DNA from: Parabacteroides sp.
Lineage (GTDB): Bacteria; Bacteroidota; Bacteroidia; Bacteroidales; Tannerellaceae
Assembly (NCBI GenBank): GCA_019411205.1
Contig: DXRF01000207.1
Span: forward strand, 1-5,793
Length of the DNA: 5,793 bases
Reading direction: 5' to 3'
The position numbers and the translations under genes were made by a program. Positions 1-5,793 of the stretch are shown piece after piece. The notes under the pieces were generated by a model. The model was not told the origin of the DNA, made no database searches, and worked only from the letters and a program-made list of their open reading frames with translations. Position 1 is the first letter of the stretch; every line of letters starts with the position of its first letter.

Positions 1-27
1 TTTTTCACACTTTGGATGCTACCTTTC

Positions 28-53
28 CAAAATGAAATGGCCTTTTCATTTTG
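28..53. promoter_or_regulatory. 26-bp near-perfect palindrome, candidate enhancer site for a sigma-54 activator
   Basis: The left arm CAAAATGAAA and right arm TTTCATTTTG flank a central TGGCCT. Every position pairs across the centre (40/41) except the 38/43 pair, which is T opposite T. The left half recurs at 130-150, which suggests a protein-binding site. A dyad of this length suits a dimeric Fis-type HTH such as the regulator encoded at 4367-5707. The centre lies about 185 bp upstream of the predicted start of the rightward sigma-54 transcript, within normal range for an enhancer. Alternative: an AT-rich hairpin terminator for a gene left of the window, since the arms could form a 9-10 bp stem followed by T-rich sequence. 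The repeated half favours a binding site. The assignment to this regulator is inference. Confidence 0.55.
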
Positions 54-89
54 ATAGGCTTGCTTCACAAGGACAAATGAGTTATGTTT

Positions 90-106
90 TGCAAAACCAT
101 TCCCAA
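90..106 (-). promoter_or_regulatory. Possible leftward sigma-54 (-24/-12) promoter
   Basis: On the minus strand this reads TTGGGAATGGTTTTGCA. GG and GC are separated by exactly 10 nt, as sigma-54 requires, and the TTGG and TTTGCA blocks match consensus. The CACG part of the -24 box is poorly matched. Transcription would start near 79 and run off the left edge. No long ORF starts in the minus strand of 1-79 (the only ATG there opens a 14-codon ORF), so any target gene lies outside the window. The -12 part sits in a perfect 12-bp palindrome, GTTTTGCAAAAC (86-97), so the match could be incidental. Confidence 0.35.
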
Positions 107-117
107 TTGAAACGGAC
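103..117 (+). promoter_or_regulatory. Weak third half-site related to the AAAATGAAA-n-GGCC repeat
   Basis: The core TTGAAACGGAC (107-117) keeps the TGAAA-n-GG-n-C pattern of the two better sites at 28-53 and 130-150, but the AAAA and GGCC parts are degraded and there is no inverted partner. It abuts the -24 end of the possible leftward promoter. This is a weak call that rests on its similarity and position between the two stronger sites. Confidence 0.25.
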
Positions 118-129
118 ACCTAAAATTCT

Positions 130-150
130 TTTCCAAAATGAAAAGGCCAT
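130..150 (+). repeat. Second copy of the palindrome's left half, candidate activator half-site
   Basis: TTTCCAAAATGAAA (130-143) is identical to 24-37, and GGCC follows one base later in both copies. The right arm is degraded: after GGCC it reads ATCAT, where a full dyad would need a longer TTTCATTTT arm. The centre (146/147) lies about 106 bp from that of the 28-53 palindrome, close to ten turns of B-DNA, and about 80 bp upstream of the predicted sigma-54 start site. The AT-rich segment from here to the promoter (about 150-198) could aid looping. No clear IHF consensus was found in it. The repeat is directly visible; its role as an enhancer is inference. Confidence 0.5.
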
Positions 151-198
151 CATAACCTATTAGATCATAAACAGCTAATAATCAAAGCAAAATAATAT

Positions 199-215
199 TT
201 GGTACGAATTTTGCT
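199..215 (+). promoter_or_regulatory. Sigma-54 (-24/-12) promoter of the trehalose operon
   Basis: The sequence TTGGTACGAATTTTGCT matches the RpoN consensus TTGGCACG-N4-TTGCW with one change (T for C after GG). GG (201-202) and GC (213-214) have the diagnostic 10-nt spacing. Transcription is expected near 226, leaving a leader of about 16 nt before the ATG at 242. The leader has no Shine-Dalgarno motif, as is usual in Bacteroidota. A Bacteroides housekeeping -7 box (TAnnTTTG) is not well matched here. Sigma-54 promoters need an enhancer-bound AAA+ activator, and one is encoded by the convergent gene at 4367-5707. This is the best-supported regulatory site in the window. Confidence 0.7.
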
Positions 216-241
216 TTTTCATATTCATAATTGAATCAAGC

Positions 242-2503
242 ATGAAATTATTTATCGTATCAAATAGGTTACCTGTCAAGGTCACACACTCCTCCGGAGG
301 AAAGTTCTGCTTTTCACGGAGCGAAGGAGGACTTGCCACAGGTTTGAAGTCGTTGGAAATCGATTGTGAAAAACATTGGATCGGATGGCCCGGCGTATGC
401 GTGGAGGAAAAGATGGAAAAGGAGGATATTTGCAATCAACTGGAGAAAGAGCAATATCATCCCGTCTTCTTGTCCGATGAGCAATACGAAAACTACTACG
501 AAGGCTATAGTAACAGCACCCTGTGGCCGCTTTGCCACTACTTTTTTGCCTATACGTTATATAAAAAGGACTTTTGGAAATCCTATCGGGAGGTCAACGC
601 TCTCTTTTGCGAAGAGGTGGTACGAATTGTCGGTCCGGACGACTGGGTCTGGGTACAGGATTACCAGCTGATGCTATTGCCGGGCATGCTCCGTGAGAAA
701 TGTCCGAGTTTACATATCGGCTATTTCCACCATATTCCGTTTCCTTCCTACGAGCTTTTCCGGATTCTGCCCGAACGGGTGGAAATCCTAAACGGGTTGC
801 TGGGCGCTGACTTTATCGCTTTCCACATCCACGATTATATGCGTCACTTCATCAGCGCAGCGGAACGGGTCCTGCACGTGAACTTCAATTTGGACGAGGT
901 TCAGATAAACAACCGTGTAAGTCGTGTGGATGCGTTGCCGATGGGTATCAACTATGAACAATATCATCGAGTGATCGATAACGAAAAAGTACGTTCTGCC
1001 GTCGAGAAAACACAGTTTCTCTTCGGAGAACACAAATTGATCCTGTCTGTAGACCGGTTGGACTATAGCAAAGGCATCCTACATCGCCTTTATGGCTTCG
1101 CCTCTTTCCTGAAAAAACATCCGGAATATCATGGTAAAGTAACGCTGGCGATGGTTATCGTCCCTTCCCGAGACCATGTGGGTAGTTATGCCGAATTGAA
1201 GACAAAGATAGACGAAGAGATCGGTTCCATCAACGGGACCTACTCGACAATAGACTGGACGCCGGTCTGCTATTTCTATCACGGCTTCTCTTTCGAAGAG
1301 TTGATGGCGATGTATCATGTAGCCGATATCGCATTGGTCACCCCTTTGCGTGACGGCATGAATCTGGTGGCAAAAGAGTATGTCGCCGCCAAACAAGGCA
1401 ATCCAGGGGTACTCATTTTAAGTGAAATGGCTGGTGCTTCGGTTGAATTGTCGGATGCTTTGCTGATTAATCCGAACGACACGGACCAGATCGAGCAAGC
1501 CATTTACCGAGCATTAAACATGCCTTTGGAGGAACAAAAAGAGAGACTTAGACGAATGCAAGCCATCTTATCGGTCCAGACCGTCAACAAATGGGCGGCC
1601 GATTTCATGAAAGAATGGCGACAGACCACCGAGAAAAACCAACGGTTACAAAAGAAAAAGATTTCCACACAGGACCGGAACGAAATTAAAAAATTATATG
1701 ATCAAGCAAGAAAACGCTTGATTTTGCTGGATTACGACGGAACATTGGCTGCATTCAAAAATCATCCGGAAGATGCCGTTCCGACACCAGCATTACGAAA
1801 CCTGTTGCAACGTTTTTGTTCCGACCCTCGCAACCATGTTGCCATCAATAGTGGGCGAGACCATTATACATTGGAGAAATGGTTGGGAGATCTTCCTCTG
1901 TCTTTTGCCGCCGAACATGGTGCATTTTACAAGGAAAACGGCGCATGGCATAAAAACATAAACAATCAGGAATGGGATCTGGAACTATTGTCTGTTCTGA
2001 ATTTGTTTGTCAGCAAAACCCCGCATTCCCACCTTGAGGCAAAAGAAACGGTTCTTGCCTGGCATTACAGAGAATCGGATGCCTGGTTAGGGGAGCTGAG
2101 GGCCCAACAACTAACAAAGGCTATCATGCCTGTCTGCCTAAAAAATGGATTACAAATCATGCAGGGCAACAAAGTCGTGGAAATAAAATCACCGGAGTAC
2201 ACAAAAGGTTCGGAAGTAAACCGCCTGTTATTGACTTCCCGCTACGATTTCATACTGGCAATGGGCGATGACACGACTGACGAAGATATGTTCCGGGCTC
2301 TTCCCGTATCGGCCATAACGGTCAAAGTCGGGAGTGTATCTGAAAAAGCCAAATACAATCTATCCACACAAGAAGAGGTTTTACCCTTCTTGGAAGAGCT
2401 ACAGAGTGAAAACGTTCGTTACGAAACGACTTCTAAAAGTATAAAAGAACAACTGAAAGCCACCGTCGATTTTATCAAAGGATGGTGGACTACTAAAAAA
2501 TAA
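242..2503 (+). CDS. otsAB: Bifunctional trehalose-6-phosphate synthase / trehalose-6-phosphate phosphatase (OtsA-OtsB fusion)
   Basis: This 753-residue cytosolic enzyme should carry out both steps of trehalose synthesis: NDP-glucose plus glucose 6-phosphate to trehalose 6-phosphate, then dephosphorylation. The GT20 synthase domain (about 1-460) has SNR (R9), GGLATGL (29-35), the Y85/W95 region, D140 in VQDYQLMLLP, GYFHHIPFPS (160-169), DRLDYSKG with R272 and K277, and DGMNLVAKEY with D371 and E379. These correspond to E. coli OtsA D130, R262, K267, D361 and E369 with a constant offset of 10. A charged linker (about 460-490) leads to a HAD phosphatase domain (about 491-725) with DYDGT (497-501; D497 nucleophile, D499 acid), NSGR (536-539), K655 in TKGSEV and GDDTTDED (D676, D677, D680). 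Both active sites look intact. The start is fixed by the canonical MKLFIVSNRLP opening and lies 27 nt after the sigma-54 -12 box. The GH15 gene follows with no gap. Donor preference (UDP- or ADP-glucose) cannot be read from the sequence. Confidence 0.95.
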   Translation: MKLFIVSNRLPVKVTHSSGGKFCFSRSEGGLATGLKSLEIDCEKHWIGWPGVCVEEKMEKEDICNQLEKEQYHPVFLSDEQYENYYEGYSNSTLWPLCHYFFAYTLYKKDFWKSYREVNALFCEEVVRIVGPDDWVWVQDYQLMLLPGMLREKCPSLHIGYFHHIPFPSYELFRILPERVEILNGLLGADFIAFHIHDYMRHFISAAERVLHVNFNLDEVQINNRVSRVDALPMGINYEQYHRVIDNEKVRSAVEKTQFLFGEHKLILSVDRLDYSKGILHRLYGFASFLKKHPEYHGKVTLAMVIVPSRDHVGSYAELKTKIDEEIGSINGTYSTIDWTPVCYFYHGFSFEELMAMYHVADIALVTPLRDGMNLVAKEYVAAKQGNPGVLILSEMAGASVELSDALLINPNDTDQIEQAIYRALNMPLEEQKERLRRMQAILSVQTVNKWAADFMKEWRQTTEKNQRLQKKKISTQDRNEIKKLYDQARKRLILLDYDGTLAAFKNHPEDAVPTPALRNLLQRFCSDPRNHVAINSGRDHYTLEKWLGDLPLSFAAEHGAFYKENGAWHKNINNQEWDLELLSVLNLFVSKTPHSHLEAKETVLAWHYRESDAWLGELRAQQLTKAIMPVCLKNGLQIMQGNKVVEIKSPEYTKGSEVNRLLLTSRYDFILAMGDDTTDEDMFRALPVSAITVKVGSVSEKAKYNLSTQEEVLPFLEELQSENVRYETTSKSIKEQLKATVDFIKGWWTTKK

Positions 2504-4297
2504 ATGTCCATGAACAAGTTAAATTACGGAGTAATAGGAAATTGCTGCACAGCAGCTTTGGTTTCGGATAAAGGCAGCATAGATTGGTTATGCTTCCCCA
2601 ACTTCGACTCCCCTTCCATTTTTGCGGCATTGCTCGACCGGGAGAAAGGAGGATGTTTCGGTTTCGAGGTTTCTCCGGATTATCGGATATCGCAATCGTA
2701 TGTGCCCCATACCAATATCCTTTCAACCAATTTTGTATCGGACGAGAATGAATTTGCCGTCGTGGATTTCATGCCTTGCTACCACCTAAGCGATACGAGC
2801 AATTGCTACCGTCCGGCAGAAATCTACCGATATATCCATTGGATTAAAGGAGCGCCCAGCTTCAAAATCCGTTACACACCGGCTCCGGACTATGCCCGTG
2901 GAAAGACGATCTTCAACACGACCCCTGAATATATAGAAACCTATTCCACTTCCAATAGCAAAGACCGGCAATATCTGTATGCCTCCTTACCCTTAGAAGA
3001 CATCAGGAAAGGGAAAGAAATCGTATTGACAAAAGACGAGTTCCTGCTCCTTTCATATAACGAAAAGGTAATCCCCATTGACATCGAACGAGAGAAGTTG
3101 GAGTATTGCCGGACATTGGTTTATTGGCTCAACTGGACCGACCGGACCAAAAAGTTTTCCGCCTACAACGATATCATCGAGCGAAGCCTCCTTGTATTGA
3201 AGCTAATGTCATTCTACAACGGAGCCGTATTGGCGGCCATCACCACCAGCCTGCCGGAAACGGTCGGGGAAGTCCGCAACTGGGACTACCGTTTCTGCTG
3301 GCTACGCGACGCCTCAATGTCGATCGAGACACTCTTCCAGATCGGGCATGTGGATGCCGCGAGGCGGTTCATGCGGTTTGTCCAGTCCACATTCGTCTCA
3401 CAGCACGATACCTACCAGATCATGTACGGCATCCGGGGAGAAAGAAAATTGACAGAAGTCATTCTCGATCACCTTTCCGGATACAAGAACTCTCAGCCCG
3501 TTCGGATCGGTAACGACGCATACCATCAACTCCAAAACGACTCGTTCGGCTACCTGATGGACTTGATTTATCAATACTACCACTTGATGCCGGGAACATT
3601 AGACGAAGTGGAAGATATGTGGGAGATGGTTAAAAGCATCCTGACAAACGTAACGGACAATTGGCGGAAACCAGACAAAGGCATCTGGGAAATCCGGGGC
3701 GAAGGCCAGCATTTCGTATCCTCCAAAGTGATGTGCTGGGTCGCCTTGGACAGGGGAGCCCGCATCGCGAAACTACTGAACAAACCTACCTACCGGAAAC
3801 GTTGGTCGGATGAGGCATCTCTCATCAAGGCCGATGTCATAAGAAATGGATGGAAAGAGGAGAAGCAGAGTTTTTCGCAAGCCTACGGCAATTCCGACCT
3901 CGATGCCTCCCTCCTGTTGATGGAGCCGTACGGTTTTATCGAACCGACCGACATACGCTACCGGAAAACAGTACAGGCGATCAGGAAAGAGCTGATGTAT
4001 AAAGGATTGATGTATCGCTATAAGTCGCACGACGACTTCGGACTGCCTTCCTCTTCCTTCACGATCTGTACCTTCTGGCTGATCCGCGCCCTTTACGTCA
4101 TCGGCGAAAAGGAAGAGGCACGCACGTTGTTTGAAGAGATGCTCCATTATTCGAATCATTTGGGACTCTTTAGCGAAGACATCAATTTCGAGACGAAGGA
4201 ACAATTGGGCAATTTCCCTCAAGCCTATTCCCATCTGGCTCTAGTCAACACTGCCCTCCTGTTCTCAGAAGAAGATAAACGGTTGTTTTTTAAATAA
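2504..4297 (+). CDS. Glycoside hydrolase family 15 protein with trehalase-like N-terminal domain (probable cytosolic trehalase or glucoamylase-type glucosidase)
   Basis: This is a 597-residue protein without a signal peptide or membrane segment, so it is probably cytosolic. Residues about 6-200 match the trehalase-like N-terminal domain (YGVIGNCCTAALVSDKGSID and IDWLCFPNFDSPSIFAALLD). Residues about 215-590 form the (alpha/alpha)6 GH15 domain. Visible motifs are RNWDYRFCWLRDAS (258-271), GIWEIRG with likely general acid E396, and LFSEDINFETKEQLGNFPQAYSH with likely general base E558 (by alignment with fungal glucoamylase SEQ). GH15 enzymes invert the anomeric configuration and release beta-glucose. 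Family members with this architecture include mycobacterial and archaeal trehalases, but others act on alpha-glucans. The neighbour otsAB favours trehalose; this is inference. The ATG directly follows the otsAB TAA (TAAATG), which indicates translational coupling. A second ATG at 2510 (MNKLNYGVIGN) is an equally plausible start. No Shine-Dalgarno is in range. Confidence 0.88.
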   Translation: MSMNKLNYGVIGNCCTAALVSDKGSIDWLCFPNFDSPSIFAALLDREKGGCFGFEVSPDYRISQSYVPHTNILSTNFVSDENEFAVVDFMPCYHLSDTSNCYRPAEIYRYIHWIKGAPSFKIRYTPAPDYARGKTIFNTTPEYIETYSTSNSKDRQYLYASLPLEDIRKGKEIVLTKDEFLLLSYNEKVIPIDIEREKLEYCRTLVYWLNWTDRTKKFSAYNDIIERSLLVLKLMSFYNGAVLAAITTSLPETVGEVRNWDYRFCWLRDASMSIETLFQIGHVDAARRFMRFVQSTFVSQHDTYQIMYGIRGERKLTEVILDHLSGYKNSQPVRIGNDAYHQLQNDSFGYLMDLIYQYYHLMPGTLDEVEDMWEMVKSILTNVTDNWRKPDKGIWEIRGEGQHFVSSKVMCWVALDRGARIAKLLNKPTYRKRWSDEASLIKADVIRNGWKEEKQSFSQAYGNSDLDASLLLMEPYGFIEPTDIRYRKTVQAIRKELMYKGLMYRYKSHDDFGLPSSSFTICTFWLIRALYVIGEKEEARTLFEEMLHYSNHLGLFSEDINFETKEQLGNFPQAYSHLALVNTALLFSEEDKRLFFK

Positions 4298-4366
4298 CCC
4301 AACCCCTTCTGGCCTCTCTTTCATTTTGAGTGACCAGCACCGACACACCATGACGATGTTAAACCA
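4298..4366. other. Convergent intergenic gap, no clear terminator, contains one CAAAATGAAA element
   Basis: Sixty-nine bases separate the stop codons of the GH15 gene and the response-regulator gene, which face each other. I see no strong GC-rich hairpin followed by a T run in either direction. There is only a weak GATG/CATC stem (4355-4358 with 4365-4368), which overlaps the regulator's stop. On the minus strand 4319-4328 reads CAAAATGAAA, identical to the arm of the 28-53 palindrome, with GGCC (4311-4314) displaced by three bases from the spacing in the upstream sites. This could be a degenerate activator site or chance. Confidence 0.4.
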
Positions 4367-5707
4367 TCACAGCCCGTATTCCTCGATCTTCCGATAGAGG
4401 GTAGTCAAGCCGATGCCTAACAGACGGGAGGTTTCCGTCTTGTTGCCATTGGTATATTTCAATACCTTTTGGATGTGCATTTTTTCGACACCGCTAAGGT
4501 CGAAGCCGGAATAGCTGCCGTCGGTATTGGCTTGGGGATTCTGCATGGTGAGTGGCAGAGTGTCAGCCGTCAAGGTGTCGCCGTCGGAGATAATAAGGCT
4601 ACGCTCTACGACATTGCGCAGTTCGCGGACATTCCCTTTCCAGGGATACTGTTTCAGGATGCGGATATAGTCCGGCGAGATCGTACGGATGGTCTTCCCC
4701 ATCTTGGAAGACAGTGCAGAGACAAACGCCTCCACATGCAGAGGGATATCATCCACCCGTTCGCGGAGCGGCGGCAGATGAATCTGGAAAACGGAAAGCC
4801 TGTAAAACAGGTCTTCGCGAAAATGACCATCGGCAATTTCTTTTGCCAGATCACGGTTGGTAGCAGCTATCACACGCACATTGACTTTGATAGGCTTCGT
4901 GTCACCAATCTTAAGGAATTCGCCGGTTTCGAGGATACGGAGTAGCTTAGCCTGAAGGTCGAATGCCATCTCGCCGATCTCATCAAGGAAGATCGTACCG
5001 TTGTCAGCTTCTTCGAACAGGCCTTTCGTCTCTTTGAGTGCACCGGTGAAAGCTCCCGCCTTATGGCCGAACATCTCACTTTCCAACAGGTCGCGGCTGA
5101 AAGAGGAACAGTTGATGGCAACAAAAGCTTTATCGCTGCGGGAACTATGTTGGTGGATGGACTGTGCAAACACTTCCTTGCCGGTCCCGGTCTCACCGGT
5201 GAGCAGAACAGGAACATCCGTAGCGGCAACTTTGCGTGCCAGAGAGATAGCTTCCTGTATGGCAGGCGAACGGCCGATAACAGTGGCAAAAGAATACTGT
5301 TTGCCGACAGCCGTCCCGGTAACTTTCTGCTGGTGGTAGGCAGCGGTCGCCTTTTCCATCGCCTTTGCAATCAGGGGGAGGATTTTATTGTTGTCGTCAC
5401 CTTTGGTGATATAGTCGAACGCACCGTTCTTAATGGCCTGCACGCCATCAGGGATATTACCGTGGGCCGTAAGCAAAATCACTTCCGAAAGAGGGCGTAG
5501 GCGTTTCAGCTCGGTGACAAGCTCCACTCCGCTCCCATCTGGCAGGCAGACATCACAGAGTACCACTTCGGGACTGTTCTGTTCGAGCTGCTTGATGCCC
5601 GCTTTGCAATTGGCGGCTTGGAATACTTCATAACCTTCCAATCCGATAATACGGGACAGGAGGTTTAAAATTTGCTTCTCATCGTCGATAATCAATACTT
5701 TTCCCAT
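4367..5707 (-). CDS. Sigma-54-dependent response regulator of the NtrC family (REC, AAA+, Fis-type HTH)
   Basis: This is a 446-residue two-component activator of sigma-54 RNA polymerase. The receiver domain (about 1-120) has acidic residues D8 and D9, phosphoacceptor D52 (in VVLCDVCLPDGSG), T80 and K102. The usual Lys-Pro is Lys-Gly here, in ITKGDDNNKIL. The AAA+ domain (about 143-375) has Walker A GETGTGKE (171-178), the sigma-54-contacting loop GAFTGA (218-223), Walker B TIFLDE (238-243), an arginine-finger segment FREDLFYRL and sensor II GNVRELRN (358-365). All look functional. The Fis-type HTH (about 407-446) ends in TETSRLLGIGLTTLYRKIEEYGL-like sequence typical of DNA-binding NtrC proteins. 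The start is set by the canonical MGKVLIIDDE. No partner histidine kinase is in the window; it may lie beyond the right edge. Convergence with a sigma-54-driven trehalose operon makes that operon a likely target, by inference. The length is normal for the family. Confidence 0.95.
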   Translation of the reverse strand: MGKVLIIDDEKQILNLLSRIIGLEGYEVFQAANCKAGIKQLEQNSPEVVLCDVCLPDGSGVELVTELKRLRPLSEVILLTAHGNIPDGVQAIKNGAFDYITKGDDNNKILPLIAKAMEKATAAYHQQKVTGTAVGKQYSFATVIGRSPAIQEAISLARKVAATDVPVLLTGETGTGKEVFAQSIHQHSSRSDKAFVAINCSSFSRDLLESEMFGHKAGAFTGALKETKGLFEEADNGTIFLDEIGEMAFDLQAKLLRILETGEFLKIGDTKPIKVNVRVIAATNRDLAKEIADGHFREDLFYRLSVFQIHLPPLRERVDDIPLHVEAFVSALSSKMGKTIRTISPDYIRILKQYPWKGNVRELRNVVERSLIISDGDTLTADTLPLTMQNPQANTDGSYSGFDLSGVEKMHIQKVLKYTNGNKTETSRLLGIGLTTLYRKIEEYGL

Positions 5708-5730
5708 CTTCTTATTCTGCTATGAGGAAG

Positions 5731-5738
5731 CAAATATA
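5731..5738 (-). promoter_or_regulatory. Bacteroides-type -7 box upstream of the response-regulator gene
   Basis: On the minus strand this reads TATATTTG, an exact match to the Bacteroidota -7 consensus TAnnTTTG, placed 23 nt before the ATG so that the leader would be short. The expected TTTG at -33, 19-21 nt upstream, is not present, so the promoter is only half matched. An AATAT-N3-ATATT inverted repeat (5733-5745) overlaps it. No sigma-54 motif is visible here, so the regulator is probably transcribed by the housekeeping sigma. It could also be cotranscribed with a gene to the right: minus-strand frame from 5793 encodes IIKFV then a stop, which could be the tail of an upstream gene, but this cannot be decided here. 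Confidence 0.4.
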
Positions 5739-5793
5739 ACATATTATTCAGAGGTGTCTATTATTTCTTCCACTTTCATACGAACTTAATTAT

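Noticed and set aside
28..53. Palindrome as an intrinsic terminator of a gene left of the window
   Set aside because: Not fully excluded, but the stem is AT-rich, there is no uninterrupted T tract after it, and the half-site is repeated at 130-150, which a terminator would not explain.
1..241. CRISPR array or insertion-sequence end suggested by repeats and palindromes
   Set aside because: Only two good copies of a short motif with irregular spacing and no target-site duplication, transposase remnant or uniform spacers.
175..435. 86-codon minus-strand ORF spanning the promoter and start of otsAB
   Set aside because: It overlaps the sigma-54 promoter and the conserved OtsA N terminus; the product has no recognisable features.
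3773..4234. 153-codon ORF on the minus strand inside the GH15 gene
   Set aside because: It is antisense to well-conserved GH15 catalytic sequence, its translation resembles no family I recognise, and it has no promoter or start signal. It is a shadow frame.
4469..4945. 158-codon plus-strand ORF antisense to the response-regulator gene
   Set aside because: It lies entirely opposite conserved AAA+ and HTH coding sequence with no recognisable domain or promoter.
4870..5370. 166-codon minus-strand ORF within the response-regulator gene
   Set aside because: It is an alternative frame of the conserved AAA+ domain, with Arg/Leu/Ser-rich composition typical of frame-shifted coding sequence.
5743..5778. 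Short minus-strand ORF of 11 codons (MKVEEIIDTSE) ahead of the response regulator
   Set aside because: A stop codon lies three codons upstream in frame, so it is not a gene tail; it has no start signal and overlaps the likely promoter region. Too short to support as a leader peptide.

Overview
The window looks like chromosomal DNA of a member of the Bacteroidales (Bacteroidota), perhaps Bacteroides or Parabacteroides. Three things suggest this. No start codon has a convincing Shine-Dalgarno sequence. A Bacteroides-type -7 box (TATATTTG) precedes the response-regulator gene. The base composition is moderate, with a bacterial fused trehalose-phosphate synthase/phosphatase next to a GH15 enzyme. 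The genus is a guess; the phylum is more secure. There are three complete protein-coding genes and no sign of mobile elements, CRISPR, rRNA or tRNA.

Layout. Positions 1-241 are a non-coding control region. It has a 26-bp near-palindrome (28-53), a second copy of its left half (130-150), a weaker related half-site (about 103-117), a strong sigma-54 (-24/-12) promoter facing right (199-215) and a weaker sigma-54-like promoter facing left (90-106). Positions 242-2503 (+) encode a bifunctional OtsA-OtsB fusion that makes trehalose from a nucleotide-glucose and glucose 6-phosphate. Positions 2504-4297 (+) encode a cytosolic GH15 protein with a trehalase-like N-terminal domain. Its ATG follows the otsAB stop codon with no spacer, so the two form one transcription unit. 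Positions 4298-4366 are a short convergent intergenic gap without a clear terminator. Positions 4367-5707 (-) encode an NtrC-family response regulator (REC, sigma-54 AAA+ domain, Fis-type HTH). Positions 5708-5793 hold its leader and probable promoter.

How it may fit together (inference). The trehalose operon has a near-consensus sigma-54 promoter, which needs an enhancer-bound activator. The neighbouring convergent gene encodes exactly such an activator. Upstream of the promoter lie dyad-type repeats at enhancer-like distances. The simplest model is a local circuit in which a two-component sigma-54 activator binds the AAAATGAAA-n-GGCC repeats and switches on trehalose synthesis and hydrolysis together. 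No gene in the window is new as a family; this regulatory arrangement is the most interesting part.
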